Source: Massilia sp. NR 4-1 (GTDB taxonomy: Bacteria; Pseudomonadota; Gammaproteobacteria; Burkholderiales; Burkholderiaceae_D). Taken from it: a stretch of DNA of 64,000 bases. A program made the translations under genes and the position numbers. The stretch spans positions 6,297,417 through 6,361,416 of the forward strand of contig NZ_CP012201.1 of NCBI RefSeq assembly GCF_001191005.1, read 5' to 3'. The stretch's first letter is position 1. Each line of letters opens with the position of its first letter. Shown in pieces: positions 35,551 to 45,262 of this stretch. The notes beneath the pieces are model-generated. The model was not told the DNA's origin, searched no databases, and saw only the letters and a program-made list of their open reading frames with translations.

Positions 35551-36201
35551 ATGGCATACGATCTCGAAGAACAAGAACAGCTTGCTTCCCTCAAGGCTTG
35601 GTGGGCGAAGTACGGCAACCTGACGTCCTGGGTGGTGATCGCCGGCCTGGCCGCCTTCTCCGGCTGGAACGGCTGGAACTACTATCAGCGCAACCAGGCG
35701 GCGCAAGCCTCGACCCTGTACGATGAAATGCAGACGTCGGTGGGCAAGGACAACGCCAAGGTGCAGCGCGCCGCCGGCGACATCCAGAGCCGCTTCGGCG
35801 CCACCGCCTATGCGCAGATGAGCGCCCTGGTGGCCGCCAAGAGCGCCTTCGACGCCAACGATATGAAGGCTGCCAAGGCCCAGCTGCAATGGGTGATCGA
35901 GAAGGGCAATGAAGAGTACAAGGCCGTCGCCAAGCTGCGCCTGGCCGGCGTGCTGCTGGACGAGAAAGCCTACGACGAAGCGCTGAAAGTGCTGGCCGGC
36001 GACACCTCGCCGCAATTCAGCGGCGCCGTGGCCGACCGCAAGGGCGACATCCTGGTGGCCCAGAACAAGCTGGTGGAAGCCCGCGCCGCCTACAAGGCCG
36101 CGCTGGATGCGACCGACAAGAAGAACCCCGGCCGCCAGCTCATCGAGCTGAAGCTGGAAGCCATCGGCGGCAGCGTGCCGGAAGAGAAAGCCGCCGCCTA
36201 A
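35551..36201 (+). CDS. yfgM: YfgM-like membrane-anchored TPR protein
   Basis: YfgM is an inner-membrane protein with a periplasmic TPR domain that works near the Sec translocon with PpiD. The 216-residue product has the family opening YDLEEQEQLASLKAWWAKYG, one membrane helix (LTSWVVIAGLAAFSGWNGWN, about 26-45) and TPR-like helices to the end. Its place between hisS and bamB matches Escherichia coli. Confidence 0.9.
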   Translation: MAYDLEEQEQLASLKAWWAKYGNLTSWVVIAGLAAFSGWNGWNYYQRNQAAQASTLYDEMQTSVGKDNAKVQRAAGDIQSRFGATAYAQMSALVAAKSAFDANDMKAAKAQLQWVIEKGNEEYKAVAKLRLAGVLLDEKAYDEALKVLAGDTSPQFSGAVADRKGDILVAQNKLVEARAAYKAALDATDKKNPGRQLIELKLEAIGGSVPEEKAAA

Positions 36202-36255
36202 GCGCCGCGCTCCCACGATCAGTACCCCATCTCCAGGATTGAGGTAAACATATTT

Positions 36256-37398
36256 ATGCGTATCACCGGAAAAGTAATTGGCGTCAGCCTGCTGGCTCTG
36301 GCCTCGGGTTGCAGCTCCCTGAACCCTTTCGCATCGGAAGAGAAAAACAAGCCGGCGCCGCTGGTTGAACTGAAATCGCCGATGGCCGTGCGCACCGTCT
36401 GGAAGCATTCGGTCGGCAAGGCCGGCGCGGCGGTCTTCTCACCCGCGCTGTCGGGCGCCAGCCTGTACCTGGCCGACGCCGACGGCGCCATCGAGCGCAT
36501 CGACGCCGCCAGCGGCAAGCAGCAGTGGCGCATCAAGGCCGGCAGCGATCTGACCGCCGGCGTGGCCACCAACGGCAGCGTGGTGGTGGTGGGCGGCGTC
36601 AAGGGACAGGTGCTGGCTTTCGATGCCGACGGCAAATCGCTGTGGAAGGCGCAAGCCAGCAGCGAAGTGCTGTCCAACCCGGTGGTGGGCGAGGATGTGG
36701 TGGTGGTGCGCACGGTGGACAACAAGATCACCGCCTATGAAGCCAAGACCGGCAAGCAGCGCTGGACGGTGCAGCGCACCACGCCGGCCCTGACCCTGCG
36801 CAATGCGCCGGGCATGGTGATCGCGGGCAGCAATGTGTATGTGGCCCAGCCGGGCGGCAAGCTGCTGGCCCTGACCCTGGCGGCCGGCCTGCCGCGCTTC
36901 GAGGTGGCCGTGGCCGAACCGCGCGGCGCCACCGAACTGGAACGCGTGGCCGACATTGCCGGCACGCCGGTGGTGTACGAGCAGGATATCTGCGCCGTCA
37001 CCTATCAGGGCCGCGTCGGCTGCTTCGACCTGAACACCGGTGTCGGCCGCTGGAACAAGGATACCTCGTCCGATGTGGGCGTGGCCGTGGACCAGCGCTT
37101 CGTCTTTGTCTCCGACGACAAGGGCGCCGTGATCGCTTACGGCCGCGAAGGCGGCCAGAGCGCATGGAAGAATGAAAAACTGGAGAACCGCCGTCTGTCC
37201 ACGCCGCTGTCCTATGGCCGCGCCGTGGCGGTGGGCGATCTCCAAGGCTATGTCCACTTCCTGTCGCGGGAAGACGGGGCATTGATTGGCCGCGTCGCCA
37301 CCGATGGCAGCCCGATTCGTTCGGTGCCGCTGGTGGCTGGCACGAATTTGATTTTCCAAACCCAAGCAGGAACAGTGACCGCTCTCGCGGTCGAGTAA
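36256..37398 (+). CDS. bamB: Outer membrane assembly lipoprotein BamB
   Basis: BamB is the beta-propeller lipoprotein of the BAM complex that folds outer-membrane proteins. The 380-residue product has a lipobox (LLALASGCSSL) and PQQ-like propeller repeats (AIERIDAASGKQQWRIKAGS, KITAYEAKTGKQRW, GRVGCFDLNTGVGRWNKD, IRSVPLVAGTNLIFQTQAG). Length is normal. It sits between yfgM and der, the conserved order. Confidence 0.95.
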   Translation: MRITGKVIGVSLLALASGCSSLNPFASEEKNKPAPLVELKSPMAVRTVWKHSVGKAGAAVFSPALSGASLYLADADGAIERIDAASGKQQWRIKAGSDLTAGVATNGSVVVVGGVKGQVLAFDADGKSLWKAQASSEVLSNPVVGEDVVVVRTVDNKITAYEAKTGKQRWTVQRTTPALTLRNAPGMVIAGSNVYVAQPGGKLLALTLAAGLPRFEVAVAEPRGATELERVADIAGTPVVYEQDICAVTYQGRVGCFDLNTGVGRWNKDTSSDVGVAVDQRFVFVSDDKGAVIAYGREGGQSAWKNEKLENRRLSTPLSYGRAVAVGDLQGYVHFLSREDGALIGRVATDGSPIRSVPLVAGTNLIFQTQAGTVTALAVE

Positions 37399-37408
37399 TA
37401 CTTATAAA

Positions 37409-38752
37409 ATGAAGCCGGTAATCGCACTCGTAGGTCGCCCGAACGTCGGGAAATCGACCCTATTCAATCGTCTGACCCGCTCGCGCGATGCGCTGGTGGC
37501 GGACTTGCCTGGTCTGACGCGTGACCGTCACTATGGCGAGGGCCGCGTCGGCGAACGTCCCTTCCTGGTCATCGATACCGGCGGTTTCGAGCCGGTCGCC
37601 AAGGATGGCATCATGTTCCAGATGGCCCTGCAGACCAAGCAGGCCGTGGCCGAAGCCGACGTGGTCATCTTCCTGGTCGATGGCCGCCAGGGCATGACCC
37701 CGCACGACAAGACCATCACCGACTTCCTGCGCAAGAGCGGCCGTCCGGTGCTGCTGGTGGTGAACAAGGCCGAGGGCATGCGCTACACGGCCGTGGTGTC
37801 GGACTTCTATGAGCTGGGCCTGGGCGAACCGTACGCCATCTCGTCGGCCCATGGCGACGGCGTCAATGACCTGGTGCAGGAAGCGCTGGACAAGGCCTTC
37901 GAATCGCGCCCGGCCGACGAGGACGAGCTGCTGCCCGAAGAGCGCGGCGTGAAGATCGCCCTGGTGGGCCGCCCGAACGTGGGCAAGTCCACACTGATCA
38001 ACACCCTGGTCGGCGAAGAGCGCGTGATCGCCTTCGACATGCCGGGCACCACGCGCGACTCGATCGAGATTCCCTTCGAGCGCGAAGGCAAGAACTACAC
38101 CCTGATCGACACCGCCGGCATCCGCCGCCGCGGCAAGGTGTTCGAAGCCATCGAGAAGTTCTCGGTGGTGAAGACGCTGCAATCGATCTCGGAAGCGAAC
38201 GTGGTGATCCTGATGCTGGATGCCCAGCAGGACGTGTCCGAGCAGGACGCCCATATCGCCGGCTTCATCCTGGAGTCGGGCCGCGCCCTGGTGCTGGCCG
38301 TGAACAAATGGGACGGCCTGCAAACCCACCAGCGCGACCAGATCAAGATGGACCTGGACCGCAAGCTCGATTTCCTCGGCTTCGCCAAGACCCACTTCAT
38401 CTCGGCGCTGAAATCGACCGGCATCGGTCCGCTGATGAAATCCGTCGACGCGGCCTACGCGGCGGCCACCGCCAACCTGGGCACGCCGAAGCTGACCCGC
38501 GCCTTGCAGGAAGCGATCGAGAAGCAGGAACCGAAGCGCAAGGGCGGCGTGCGGCCGAAGATGCGTTACGCCCACCAGGGCGGCATGAATCCGCCGGTCA
38601 TCGTCATCCACGGCAATTCGCTGGATGCGGTGAGCGAGCCGTATAAGCGTTATCTGGAAAAGCATTTCCGCGATACCTTCTCGCTGGTCGGTACGCCGCT
38701 GCGCATTGAGTTGCGTACTGGCAAAAATCCTTTCGATAAAAGAGAGAAATAA
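37409..38752 (+). CDS. der: Ribosome biogenesis GTPase Der (EngA)
   Basis: Der has two GTPase domains in tandem and acts in 50S subunit assembly. The 447-residue protein shows G1 motifs GRPNVGKSTLFNRL (residues 8-21) and GRPNVGKSTLINTL (about 187-200), G3 DTGGF and DTAGIRR, G4 NKAEG and NKWD, and a C-terminal KH-like domain (GNSLDAVSEPYKRYLEKHFR). It follows bamB by 10 bases. Confidence 0.97.
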   Translation: MKPVIALVGRPNVGKSTLFNRLTRSRDALVADLPGLTRDRHYGEGRVGERPFLVIDTGGFEPVAKDGIMFQMALQTKQAVAEADVVIFLVDGRQGMTPHDKTITDFLRKSGRPVLLVVNKAEGMRYTAVVSDFYELGLGEPYAISSAHGDGVNDLVQEALDKAFESRPADEDELLPEERGVKIALVGRPNVGKSTLINTLVGEERVIAFDMPGTTRDSIEIPFEREGKNYTLIDTAGIRRRGKVFEAIEKFSVVKTLQSISEANVVILMLDAQQDVSEQDAHIAGFILESGRALVLAVNKWDGLQTHQRDQIKMDLDRKLDFLGFAKTHFISALKSTGIGPLMKSVDAAYAAATANLGTPKLTRALQEAIEKQEPKRKGGVRPKMRYAHQGGMNPPVIVIHGNSLDAVSEPYKRYLEKHFRDTFSLVGTPLRIELRTGKNPFDKREK

Positions 38753-38761
38753 GCGGAAGTC

Positions 38762-38790
38762 ATTTCCAACGTTGGAAATATTTTTGCTGG
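38762..38790 (+). promoter_or_regulatory. 18-bp palindrome and sigma-54-like -24/-12 motif upstream of hfq
   Basis: A perfect palindrome (38762-38779, centre AACGTT) begins shortly after the der stop. Its right arm runs into TTGGAAATATTTTTGCT, which has GG at 38774-38775 and GC at 38786-38787 exactly ten bases apart, with TTGCT matching the -12 box of sigma-54 promoters. The -24 half (TTGGAAA) is a poorer match to TGGCAC. It lies about 160 bases before hfq. It could instead be a terminator stem with a T-run. Confidence 0.35.
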
Positions 38791-38945
38791 AGCGGATACG
38801 CAATCTGCAAAAAGCGGAAAAACAGGTTACAGTATCCTTGGAGCCGCCTTCTCTGCTATTTTTATTGCAGAGGAGTGGTGGGCTGGCACTTGAAATCAAG
38901 CGTTTCGCCTCCAATTCCAACACAACAACATAAAATGGAGCTGTT

Positions 38946-39182
38946 ATGAGCAACAAAGGGCAATTATTACAAGACCCATTCCTGAACGCGCTGCGTAAAG
39001 AGCATGTTCCTGTTTCGATTTATCTGGTCAACGGCATTAAGCTGCAAGGCCATATTGAATCGTTCGACCAGTACGTCGTCCTGCTGCGCAATACCGTCAC
39101 CCAAATGGTGTACAAACACGCCATTTCGACCGTGGTGCCGGCGCGCGCCGTCAACCTGAATATCGAATCCGAGGCGGAGTAA
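38946..39182 (+). CDS. hfq: RNA chaperone Hfq
   Basis: Hfq is a hexameric Sm-like protein that pairs small RNAs with target mRNAs. The 78-residue product has the Sm1 region (LQDPFLNALRKEHVPVSIYL, VNGIKLQGHIESFDQYVVLL) and the Sm2 motif YKHAISTVVPAR. The C-terminal tail is short, as in Betaproteobacteria. It stands between der and hflX. Confidence 0.98.
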   Translation: MSNKGQLLQDPFLNALRKEHVPVSIYLVNGIKLQGHIESFDQYVVLLRNTVTQMVYKHAISTVVPARAVNLNIESEAE

Positions 39183-39242
39183 GCGCGTTGACTTTAATGG
39201 CAACGCAGCTTCGCCTTTTAACTTCTTTTGCCTGACCGTCGT

Positions 39243-40388
39243 ATGCGCGCAGCACTAGTCGGAGTCGATTTCGGTCAGGGCGATTTCGCCGCCAGTATCG
39301 AGGAATTGATGTTGCTCGCCCGTTCGGCGGGCGCAAACCCTGTCGCCACGGTGACGGGCAAGCGTTCCAGCCCGGACGCGGCGTATTTCGTCGGCAGCGG
39401 CAAGGCCGACGAAATCGGCCACGCCGTGCAGGATCACAAGCTGGAAATCGTCATCTTCAACCACGCCCTGTCGCCGGCCCAGCAGCGTAATCTGGAAAAG
39501 CGCCTGAATGTGCGTGTGCTGGACCGGACCAGCCTGATTCTCGATATCTTCGCGCAGCGCGCGCAAAGCCACGAGGGCAAGCTGCAGGTGGAACTGGCGC
39601 AGCTGCAGCACTTGGCCACGCGCCTGATCCGCGGCTGGACCCACTTGGAACGGCAGAAGGGCGGTATCGGCCTGCGCGGTCCGGGCGAGACCCAGCTCGA
39701 GACCGACCGCCGGCTGATCGGCGAGCGCGTCAAGATGCTGCGCGCGCGCCTGGCCAAGCTGCGCAAGCAGCACGAGACCCAGCGCCGCGCGCGAGGCCGC
39801 AACAATACTTTCTCGGTGTCCCTGGTCGGCTATACCAATGCCGGCAAATCGACGCTGTTCAACAGCATGACCAAGGCCGGCGTGTATGTCGCCGACCAGC
39901 TGTTCGCCACCCTGGATACCACCTCGCGCCGCGTCTACATGGGCGAGGAGGTGGGTACGGTGGTGGTGTCGGATACGGTGGGCTTCGTGCGCGAACTGCC
40001 GCACCAGCTGGTGGCCGCTTTCCGCGCCACGCTGGAAGAAACCATCCACGCCGACCTGCTGCTGCACGTGGTCGATGCCGCCAGCCCGGTGCGCATGGAA
40101 CAGATCGAGCAGGTCAACCTGGTGCTCAAGGAAATCGGCGCCGATCACATCCCCCAGATCCTGGTGTGGAACAAGATCGACGCGGCCGGCCTGGAGCCCT
40201 CGGTTGAACGTGATGAGTATGATAAGATTTCCCGCGTTTTCATCAGTGCGCGCACGGGCCAGGGCCTGGATCTGCTGCGCGGCGCGATCACCGAAGCGGC
40301 CAGGGATGCACAGGACAGGGCCGGCGCCGAAGAGGATTATCCGGCGCCGGACAGTATTTCCACCTTCACCCATGTCGGATCACATTAA
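39243..40388 (+). CDS. hflX: Ribosome-associated GTPase HflX
   Basis: HflX binds the 50S subunit and splits stalled ribosomes under stress. The 381-residue protein has the N-terminal HflX domain (PDAAYFVGSGKADEI, NHALSPAQQRNLEKRL, VLDRTSLILDIFAQRA) and the GTPase domain with G1 GYTNAGKSTLFN, G3 DTVGFVRELP and G4 NKID. The ATG at 39243 is preferred to a TTG at 39228. It is followed after 3 bases by hflK. Confidence 0.95.
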   Translation: MRAALVGVDFGQGDFAASIEELMLLARSAGANPVATVTGKRSSPDAAYFVGSGKADEIGHAVQDHKLEIVIFNHALSPAQQRNLEKRLNVRVLDRTSLILDIFAQRAQSHEGKLQVELAQLQHLATRLIRGWTHLERQKGGIGLRGPGETQLETDRRLIGERVKMLRARLAKLRKQHETQRRARGRNNTFSVSLVGYTNAGKSTLFNSMTKAGVYVADQLFATLDTTSRRVYMGEEVGTVVVSDTVGFVRELPHQLVAAFRATLEETIHADLLLHVVDAASPVRMEQIEQVNLVLKEIGADHIPQILVWNKIDAAGLEPSVERDEYDKISRVFISARTGQGLDLLRGAITEAARDAQDRAGAEEDYPAPDSISTFTHVGSH

Positions 40389-40391
40389 AAC

Positions 40392-41684
40392 ATGCCTCTT
40401 CCCCTCCTAAAAAGAATAGGCTTGAAGCTGTCGCTGAACGACCCTCGCTGGGGTTCGGGCAATAAGGATGGCAACAAGCACGCCCAAGAAGGCAAAAAGC
40501 CCGGTAACGAAGGCCCACCGGATCTGGACCAGCTGTGGCGCGATTTCAATCAGCGCCTGAATGGCCTGTTCGGCCAGAAGAACCGCGGCGGCGGCAGCAA
40601 TGGCGGCGGCAGCGGTGGCAGCGGCGGCGAGATGAAGGGCGCCGGCGCCACCTTTGGCGCGGTCGGCGCGATCGCGGCCCTGGTCTGGCTGGCCAGCGGC
40701 GCTTTCATCGTCCAGGAGGGGCAGACCGGGGTCGTGACGACCTTCGGCAAATTCAGCCACACCACGCCGGCCGGTTTCAACTGGCGCTGGCCTTATCCTT
40801 TCCAGGCCGATGAAACGGTCAACGTGTCCCAGGTGCGCACGGTGGAAGTGGGCTACCGCTCGAACGTGAAGAACAAGCAGGCGCGCGAATCGCTGATGCT
40901 GACCGACGACGAGAACATCATCGACATCCAGTTCGCCGTGCAGTTCAAGCTGAAAGACCCGGTGGCCTGGCTGTACAACAACCGCGATCCGGAAGACACG
41001 GTGCGCCAGGTGGCCGAGACTTCGATCCGCGAAATCGTCGGCAAGAGCAAGATGGACTTCGTGCTGTACGAGGGCCGCGAGAAGGTCGCGTTTGAAACCC
41101 AGCAGCTGATGCAGCAGATTCTGGACCGCTACGCCTCCGGCGTGCAGGTGACGAATGTGACCATGCAGGGCGTGCAGCCGCCGGAGCAGGTGCAAGCCGC
41201 CTTCGACGACGCCGTGAAAGCCAGCCAGGACCGCGAGCGCCAGAAGAATGAAGGCCAGGCTTACGCCAACGACGTGGTGCCGAAGGCGCGCGGCGAGGCC
41301 TTCCGCCTGCTGCAGCAGGCCGAGGCTTACCGCGCGCAAGTGACGGAAAACGCCTCCGGTAACGCCGACCGCTTCAAGCAGGTGCTGGTCGAGTACCAGA
41401 AGGCGCCGGCCGTGACGCGCGACCGCATGTATCTGGACACCATGCAGCAGATCTTCGCCAGCACCAGCAAGGTCATGGTCGACTCCAAGGCCGGCAGCAA
41501 TCTGCTGTACCTGCCGCTGGACAAGCTGATCTCCCAGGTGGCAGCGACCGACGCCGCGACGCGTGCCAATGCGACGCCGCCGCCGCCGACCGCCATCCTG
41601 CTGCCGGACAATCCGCCGCAGATGGATCTGAACCGCCGCGACAGCCGTTCGCGCGAATCGTCTCGTGATCGGGAGAGCCGTTAA
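40392..41684 (+). CDS. hflK: FtsH protease modulator HflK
   Basis: HflK forms with HflC a large SPFH-domain cage in the inner membrane that encloses and regulates FtsH. The 430-residue protein has a Gly-rich N-terminus (about 60-80), one membrane helix (FGAVGAIAALVWLASGAFIV, about 88-107) and an SPFH/band-7 domain (EGQTGVVTTFGKFSHTTPAG through VTMQGVQPPEQV). It overlaps hflC by one base. Confidence 0.95.
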   Translation: MPLPLLKRIGLKLSLNDPRWGSGNKDGNKHAQEGKKPGNEGPPDLDQLWRDFNQRLNGLFGQKNRGGGSNGGGSGGSGGEMKGAGATFGAVGAIAALVWLASGAFIVQEGQTGVVTTFGKFSHTTPAGFNWRWPYPFQADETVNVSQVRTVEVGYRSNVKNKQARESLMLTDDENIIDIQFAVQFKLKDPVAWLYNNRDPEDTVRQVAETSIREIVGKSKMDFVLYEGREKVAFETQQLMQQILDRYASGVQVTNVTMQGVQPPEQVQAAFDDAVKASQDRERQKNEGQAYANDVVPKARGEAFRLLQQAEAYRAQVTENASGNADRFKQVLVEYQKAPAVTRDRMYLDTMQQIFASTSKVMVDSKAGSNLLYLPLDKLISQVAATDAATRANATPPPPTAILLPDNPPQMDLNRRDSRSRESSRDRESR

Positions 41685-42580
41685 TGAACCGTATAGTCAG
41701 TACCCTGATCGCGGGCTTCGTGGCCCTGATGCTGCTCTCGTCCACCGTGTTCGTGGTGGACCAGCGTAAATACGCGATCGTGTTCGCCCTGGGCGAAGTG
41801 AAGCAGGTCATCAACCAGCCCGGCCTGCACTTCAAGCTGCCGCCGCCGTTCCAGAATGTGCTGTATCTGGACAAGCGCATCATGACCATCGATTCGCCCG
41901 ACGCCGACCGTTTCATCACGGCCGAGAAGATGAACATCCTGGTCGATGCCTTCGTCAAATGGCGCATCAACGATCCGCGTCTCTACTTCGTCAGCTTCAG
42001 CGGCGACGAGAGCCGCGCGCGCGACCGCATGTCGCAGATCATCAAGGCATCGCTGAACGACGAGATCACCAAGCGCACCGTGCGCGAAGTGATTTCCGGC
42101 CAGCGCGGCAAGGTGATGGAAGCGATCCGCGCCAAGGTGATTGCCGAGGCCAAGCAGATCGGCGTCGAGATCATCGACGTGCGCCTGAAGCGCGTGGACT
42201 ATGTGGAGCAGATCAACAACTCCGTGTATGACCGCATGAAGGCCGAGCGCGTGCGCGTGGCCAACGAGCTGCGCTCCACCGGCGGTGCCGAATCGGAAAA
42301 AATCCGCGCCGACGCCGACAAGCAGCGCACCGTGATCCTGGCCGAGGCCTACCGCGAAGCCGAGAAGATCAAGGGCGAGGGCGACGCCAAGGCATCGCAG
42401 ATTTACGCCGACGCTTTCGGCCGCAATCCGGAGTTCTACAAGTTCTACCGCAGCCTGGAAGCCTACCGCGCCTCGTTCAAGAACAAGGCCGATGTGATGC
42501 TGATCGACCCGAACTCGGACTTCTTCAAGTACTTCAAGAACAGCGGCGCCTCCGGCGGCGGTGCACCTGGCAAGAAGTAA
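41684..42580 (+). CDS. hflC: FtsH protease modulator HflC
   Basis: HflC is the partner of HflK in the membrane cage around FtsH. The 298-residue protein has an N-terminal membrane helix (IVSTLIAGFVALMLLSSTVF) and an SPFH domain (RKYAIVFALGEVKQVINQPG, DADRFITAEKMNILVDAFVKWRI split over residues 60-90, and DVRLKRVDYVEQINNSVYDR). The start overlaps the hflK stop (TAATG), showing tight coupling. A terminator follows. Confidence 0.95.
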   Translation: MNRIVSTLIAGFVALMLLSSTVFVVDQRKYAIVFALGEVKQVINQPGLHFKLPPPFQNVLYLDKRIMTIDSPDADRFITAEKMNILVDAFVKWRINDPRLYFVSFSGDESRARDRMSQIIKASLNDEITKRTVREVISGQRGKVMEAIRAKVIAEAKQIGVEIIDVRLKRVDYVEQINNSVYDRMKAERVRVANELRSTGGAESEKIRADADKQRTVILAEAYREAEKIKGEGDAKASQIYADAFGRNPEFYKFYRSLEAYRASFKNKADVMLIDPNSDFFKYFKNSGASGGGAPGKK

Positions 42581-42601
42581 AAGCTGAAGAAAAGACAAGC
42601 T

Positions 42602-42642
42602 GGGGCCGCGCGCCGCAAGGTGCGCGGCCCCAATTTTTTTTT
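42602..42642 (+). terminator. Rho-independent terminator of the hflXKC unit
   Basis: A perfect 10-bp GC stem (42602-42611 with 42622-42631), a 10-base loop and a run of nine T. It starts 22 bases after the hflC stop codon. Confidence 0.93.
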
Positions 42643-42753
42643 CCTGTTAGCTTATGATTTCGCGTAAAATACGCGGTTTGGTCCGCCGGTTATTGCGTGG
42701 CGGCGCCGCGTCGCATTATCTATTTTTTTAATCAATCCCTATCCGGTTTTCCC

Positions 42754-43914
42754 ATGCCGAATTGGCTATTGCCTGAACATATTGCCGACGTCCTGCCGTC
42801 CGAGGCGCGCAAGATTGAAGAGCTGCGCCGCCAGATGCTGGATAACTTCCGCCTCTACGGTTACGAGCTGGTCATGCCGCCGCTGCTGGAGTACGTGGAG
42901 TCCCTGCTGGCTGGTGCCGGCCAGGACACCGACCTGCGCACCTTCAAGCTGGTGGACCAGATCTCCGGCCGCATGCTCGGCCTGCGCGCCGACATGACCA
43001 CCCAGGTCGCCCGCATCGACGCCCATCTGCTCAACCGCAACTCCGTCACGCGTCTGTGCTATGCCGGTTCGGTGCTGCACACCCGCCCGTCCGGCCTGCA
43101 TGCCACGCGCGAACCGGTGCAGATCGGCGCCGAGATCTACGGCCACGCCGGCCTGGAAGCGGACGCTGAAATCCAGGAACTGGCCCTGGCCTCGCTGGCC
43201 CTGGCCGGTTTCACCGAGGTGCGCCTGGACCTGGCCCACGTCGGCGTGCTGCGCGCCATCCTGGAACTCGACCCGGCGGCCGAGAAAGACCATATCGCCA
43301 TCGTTCAGCTGCTGCGCGCGAAAGACGTGCCCGGCCTGCGCGAACTGACGGCCCATTACGCCCCGGCCACGCGCGACGCGCTGCTGGCCCTGCCGCACCT
43401 GTACGGCGACGTGGAAGTGCTCAAGCGCGCCCGCGCCGAGCTGCCCGACGTGCCGGGCATCGCCAAGGCCCTGGCCGAACTGGCGGCGCTGTCGGCGTCG
43501 GCCATCGGCCGCGCCGAAGTGGCGATCGACCTGGCCGATCTGCGCGGCTATCAATACGAGAGCGGCGCCATGTTTGCGCTGTATGTGCCGGGCCTGCCGA
43601 ATGCGGTGGCGCGCGGCGGCCGCTACGATCACGTTGGCGAAGCTTTTGGCCGGGCCCGTCCCGCCACCGGCTTCTCGCTCGACCTGCGCGAGCTGGCGCG
43701 CCTGCTGCCAACGGCGGAGCGCAAGCATTCGATCCGCGCACCGTGGGGCAATGCGCCCGAATTGAAGGAAAAAATCGCCGAACTGCGCAAGTCCGGCGAA
43801 GTTGTGATCCAGTCCATGCCGGGTCACAGCAATGAACAGGACGAGTTCGAGTGCGACCGCGCGCTGGTGCTCGACGATAATGGTAGCAACTGGATTCTTA
43901 AAAACTTAGGTTAG
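42754..43914 (+). CDS. hisZ: ATP phosphoribosyltransferase regulatory subunit HisZ
   Basis: HisZ is a HisRS paralogue that lacks aminoacylation and serves as the regulatory subunit of the short-form HisG, first enzyme of histidine synthesis. The 386-residue protein starts MPNWLLPEHIADVLP and shows motif 2-like LCYAGSVLHTRPSGLHATRE and motif 3-like GRARPATGFSLDLRELARLL; the anticodon-binding domain of HisRS is absent. The start at 42754 is preferred to 42697, which falls in a T-rich leader. Followed by purA after 4 bases. Confidence 0.94.
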   Translation: MPNWLLPEHIADVLPSEARKIEELRRQMLDNFRLYGYELVMPPLLEYVESLLAGAGQDTDLRTFKLVDQISGRMLGLRADMTTQVARIDAHLLNRNSVTRLCYAGSVLHTRPSGLHATREPVQIGAEIYGHAGLEADAEIQELALASLALAGFTEVRLDLAHVGVLRAILELDPAAEKDHIAIVQLLRAKDVPGLRELTAHYAPATRDALLALPHLYGDVEVLKRARAELPDVPGIAKALAELAALSASAIGRAEVAIDLADLRGYQYESGAMFALYVPGLPNAVARGGRYDHVGEAFGRARPATGFSLDLRELARLLPTAERKHSIRAPWGNAPELKEKIAELRKSGEVVIQSMPGHSNEQDEFECDRALVLDDNGSNWILKNLG

Positions 43915-43918
43915 TGTG

Positions 43919-45232
43919 ATGTCAAAGAAAACTATGGCAAAGAACGTCGTCGTCATCGGGACCCAATGGGGCGATGAGGGTAAGGGCAAGATCGTCGATT
44001 GGCTGACCGAGCACGCGCAAGGCGTGGTGCGCTTCCAGGGCGGCCACAATGCCGGCCACACTCTGGTGATTGGCGGCGTGAAGACCGCGCTGCAGCTGAT
44101 CCCTTCGGGCATCATGCGCCCGGGCGTGGCCTGCTACATCGGCAACGGCGTGGTGGTGTCCGTGCCGGACGTGCTGCGCGAGATCGACAAGCTGGAAGCG
44201 GTGGGCGTGGAAGTGTCCTCGCGCCTGAAGATTTCCGAGGCTTGCCCGGTCATCCTGCCTTACCACACCGCGCTGGATGCGGCCCGTGAAGCGGCCCGCG
44301 GCGCCGCCAAGATCGGCACCACCGGCAAGGGCATCGGCCCGGCCTATGAAGACAAGGTGGCGCGCCGCGCCATCCGTATCGCCGACCTGCTGAACGAAAA
44401 GCGTTTCGCCGAGAAGCTGGCCGAGAACCTGGACTACCACAACTACGTCCTGGAAAACTATCTGAAGGCGCCGAAGGTCGAGTACCAGAAGGTGCTGGAC
44501 GACGCGCTGGCCTATGTGCCGCGCCTGCGCCCGATGGTGGCCGACGTGTCGAGTGCCCTGTACGCCGTGCATAAAGCCGGCGGCAGCCTGCTGTTCGAAG
44601 GCGCGCAAGGTTCGCTGCTGGACGTGGACCACGGTACCTACCCGTTCGTGACCTCCTCCAACTGCGTGGCCGGCAACGCCGCCGCCGGTTCGGGCGTGGG
44701 TCCGAACATGCTGCACTACATCCTGGGCATCACCAAGGCTTACACCACCCGCGTGGGTTCCGGTCCGTTCCCTTCGGAACTGCCGACCGATGCCGGCGTT
44801 GGCCACCACCTGTCGGCCGTGGGCCACGAGTTCGGCACTGTGACGGGCCGCGCCCGCCGCTGCGGCTGGTTCGACGCCGCGCTGCTGCGCCGCTCGGTGC
44901 AGATCAACGGCGTGTCGGGCATGTGCCTGACCAAACTGGACGTGCTGGATGGCCTGGAAACCCTGAAGATCTGCACCGGCTACACCATCGACGGCAAACA
45001 GATCGACATCTTCCCGGTCGGTGCTGAAGACGCTGCGCGCTGCCAGCCGATCTATGAAGAAATGCCAGGCTGGAAAGACAGCACCGTCGGCGCCAAGTCG
45101 CTGGCCGCACTGCCTGCCGCTGCACGCGCTTACATCAAGCGCATCGAGGAACTGGTGGGCGTGCCGGTCGATATGGTTTCCACCGGTCCTGACCGCGAAG
45201 AGACCATCGTCCTGCGCCACCCATTCGAATAA
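43919..45232 (+). CDS. purA: Adenylosuccinate synthetase
   Basis: PurA joins IMP and aspartate with GTP to make adenylosuccinate in AMP synthesis. The 437-residue protein has the phosphate-binding loop IGTQWGDEGKGKIVD, the catalytic Asp in that loop and the His in GGHNAGHTL, plus GTTGKGIGPAYEDK and FEGAQGSLLDVDHGTYPFVT. ATG at 43919 is used (a GTG one codon earlier is possible). It lies between hisZ and a phosphoribosyltransferase gene. Confidence 0.98.
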   Translation: MSKKTMAKNVVVIGTQWGDEGKGKIVDWLTEHAQGVVRFQGGHNAGHTLVIGGVKTALQLIPSGIMRPGVACYIGNGVVVSVPDVLREIDKLEAVGVEVSSRLKISEACPVILPYHTALDAAREAARGAAKIGTTGKGIGPAYEDKVARRAIRIADLLNEKRFAEKLAENLDYHNYVLENYLKAPKVEYQKVLDDALAYVPRLRPMVADVSSALYAVHKAGGSLLFEGAQGSLLDVDHGTYPFVTSSNCVAGNAAAGSGVGPNMLHYILGITKAYTTRVGSGPFPSELPTDAGVGHHLSAVGHEFGTVTGRARRCGWFDAALLRRSVQINGVSGMCLTKLDVLDGLETLKICTGYTIDGKQIDIFPVGAEDAARCQPIYEEMPGWKDSTVGAKSLAALPAAARAYIKRIEELVGVPVDMVSTGPDREETIVLRHPFE

Positions 45233-45262
45233 AAAGCAATTCGCACAACAAGAGGTATTTAC

